A DNA stretch of 64,000 bases. Source: DASXKD01 sp963707905. GTDB taxonomy: Bacteria > Actinomycetota > Actinomycetes > Streptosporangiales > Streptosporangiaceae. A program made the translations under genes and the position numbers. Shown piece after piece: positions 62,709 to 64,000 of this stretch (positions are counted from its first letter, which is position 1; each line of letters starts with the position of its first letter). Below the pieces are notes generated by a model. It did not search any database and was not told where the DNA came from. It was given only the letters and a program-made list of their open reading frames with translations. The stretch is taken from positions 1-64,000 of the forward strand of contig CAVPSA010000024.1 in the NCBI GenBank assembly GCA_963707905.1, written 5' to 3'.

Positions 62709-63921
62709 TTACGTGAAGGCGCCGATACCGGTGATGGCGCGGCCGACGATGAGCGTCTGCATGGTCTCGGTGCCCTCGAAGGTGTGGATCGCCTCCAGGT
62801 CCACCATGTGCCGCATGACCTGGTAGTCGAGCAGGATGCCGTTACCGCCCAGCATGTCGCGCGCCTCGGCGGCTATCGCGCGGGCCTTGCCGGTGTTGTG
62901 CATCTTGGCCAGCCCGGCCACGGTGGGGGTCAGCGCCGGCCTCGGCCAGACGGCCGATCTGCAGGCAGTAGAGCTGCATCGCGGTGAGGTCCGCCAGCAT
63001 GGATACCAGCCGCTGCTGGATGATCTGCAGGCTGGCCAGCGGCTCGCCGAACTGGCGCCGCTCCAGCGCGTACCGCAGGGCGGTGTCGTAGGCGGAGGTG
63101 GCATGGCCCAGTGCCGCCCAGGCGCAGGTGCTGCGGGTGGTGGCCAGCACCCGGGTGGTGTCCTTGAACGAGCGCGCCCCGGGCAGCCGGTTCTCGGCCG
63201 GCACCCGCACCTCGTCCAGGGTGATGTCGGCCTGCCACACCGAGCGCAGCGACACCTTTCCCTCGATGACCTTCGCCTGGTAGCCCGGCGATCCCTGCTC
63301 CACGACGAATCCGTTGACCTGGCCGTCGTCGGTGTTGCGCGCCCAGACCACGACCAGGTCGGCGACGCTGCCCAGGCCGATCCACCGTTTGCGGCCGTTC
63401 AGCACCCAGCCCCCACCCGCCGCCCCGTCCCCCTTCACTGGGCGGGCCGAGGTTTCCAGGGCGACCGAGTCCGAGCCGTGCTGCGGTTCGGTCAGCGCGA
63501 AGGCCCCCAGCTTGTTCATCCTGGCCATGTCAGGCAGCCAGCGCGCCTTCTGTTCCGCCGAGCCGCACATCGCGATGGACTGCATGGCCAGGCCGGCGTG
63601 CACGCCGAGGAACACCCCGAGGCTGCCGTCACCGCGGTGCAGTTCCATGGTGACCAGCCCGCACGCCATCGGGCTCATCCCGGCGCAGCCGTACCCCTTG
63701 ATGTCCTCTCCGACGATGCCGAGCTCAGGCAGCCGCTTGACCAGCGGCCAGCAGATCTCGGCCCGTTCCCAGTACGGGCCGACGACCGGCACGACCTCCT
63801 CGTCGACGAACCGCCGGACGGCCACGAAGTGTGACCATTGCTCGTCGGTGAACTGCTCGCGGACGGAGAAGAAGTCCGTCCCGAGGGATTCCCCGAGATG
63901 CGCGCTCGTCATCTGCGTCAT
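62709..63921 (-). pseudogene. Acyl-CoA dehydrogenase with a frameshift near 62935
   Basis: Frame 1 (from ATG 63921) covers the N-terminal and FAD domains: FALTEPQHGSDSVALETSAR, WVLNGRKRWIGLGSVADLVV, GFVVEQGSPGY. At GRLAEAG it goes out of frame; frame 2 resumes with LTPTVAGLAKMHNTGKARAI, AAEARDMLGGNGI, the catalytic Glu region VDLEAIHTFEGTETMQTLIV and GRAITGIGAF-stop. One base missing in GGCCGGCGCTG restores a 403-residue glutaryl-CoA-type dehydrogenase. A true mutation or sequencing error cannot be told apart here. Its start overlaps the upstream gene's stop. Confidence 0.85.
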
Positions 63922-64000
63922 GACTGGCTTCCCTTCCTGGCCTGGCTCTCCGGTGTGGCGAGGTCGGCATCGAGGAACGCCTCCACGACCGGAGCGATGC
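63918..64000 (-). CDS. Unidentified CDS, C-terminal end only
   Basis: The last 26 codons, IAPVVEAFLDADLATPESQA then RKGSQS, end in a TGA that overlaps the acyl-CoA dehydrogenase ATG (ATGA). The body of the gene lies outside the window, so only the operon link to beta-oxidation-type genes can be stated. Confidence 0.5.
   Translation of the reverse strand, partial: IAPVVEAFLDADLATPESQARKGSQS

Overview
The window is about 70% GC, with GTG starts, actinobacterial regulator families (SARP, LuxR/LAL, SigE-type and ECF41 sigma factors, DUF574-type methyltransferase) and TreT/AcuC-like proteins. It looks like a chromosomal segment of a soil actinomycete with a large genome (Streptosporangiales/Catenulispora-like by feel; species not determinable by eye). 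No rRNA, tRNA, CRISPR array or intact insertion sequence was seen. Unusually many gene fragments and frameshifts are present, so much of the window reads as accessory, decaying DNA.

Layout. 1-4220: a 2.1-kb tandem duplication of a divergent TetR/secreted-protein pair, which leaves one intact and one chimeric copy of each gene. 4.5-11.8 kb: DUF998 membrane protein, SRPBCC protein, LuxR-type ATPase regulator and DEAD-box helicase, separated by relics (GntR, beta-propeller, methyltransferase, a cold-shock gene with an inverted 5' part, transposase). 11.8-18.2 kb: secreted protein, sigma factor and a 1259-residue SARP regulator. 18.2-31.4 kb: the most interesting block, nine minus-strand genes: a membrane STAND NTPase with extracellular domains, two membrane proteins, a DyP peroxidase, an alpha-dioxygenase/cyclooxygenase-like haem peroxidase, a small unknown protein, a catalase-like protein, a patatin-like lipase (frameshifted in a 36-bp repeat) and a lipocalin-like protein. 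31.7-41.1 kb: DUF805 protein, YdeI/OmdA-like protein, SigE-type sigma/anti-sigma pair, homocysteine methyltransferase, SAM methyltransferase, alpha/beta hydrolase, VOC protein, TetR and AcuC. 41.1-46 kb: AT-rich inverted repeats around a small Cys-rich ORF, TreT-like glycosyltransferase, TetR-hydrolase operon, two IS630 ends and a panE fragment. 46-54.5 kb: duplicated YbjQ-domain protein, quinone oxidoreductase, ABC exporter divergent from its two-component system, endonuclease III fragment, and an ECF41 sigma factor divergent from its AhpD-like partner. 54.5-64 kb: secreted choice-of-anchor-D protein, LAL regulator, truncated adenylate kinase overlapping an acyl-CoA ligase, pyrophosphatase and a frameshifted acyl-CoA dehydrogenase.

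How the genes may work together. The 18-31 kb block has the parts of a lipid-oxidation (oxylipin-like) pathway: a lipase to free fatty acids, a fatty-acid dioxygenase homologue, a catalase-related protein (relatives rearrange fatty-acid hydroperoxides in corals and cyanobacteria), a DyP peroxidase and a candidate hydrophobic-ligand carrier. Three of its upstream regions share a bipartite element, AGTC-N12-TGATAC on the plus strand, which argues for common control. The pathway is inferred; only family membership, gene order and the repeated element are read from the sequence. The ECF41 pair likewise shows the same TGTCACA-N16-CATCT element in front of both divergent genes.
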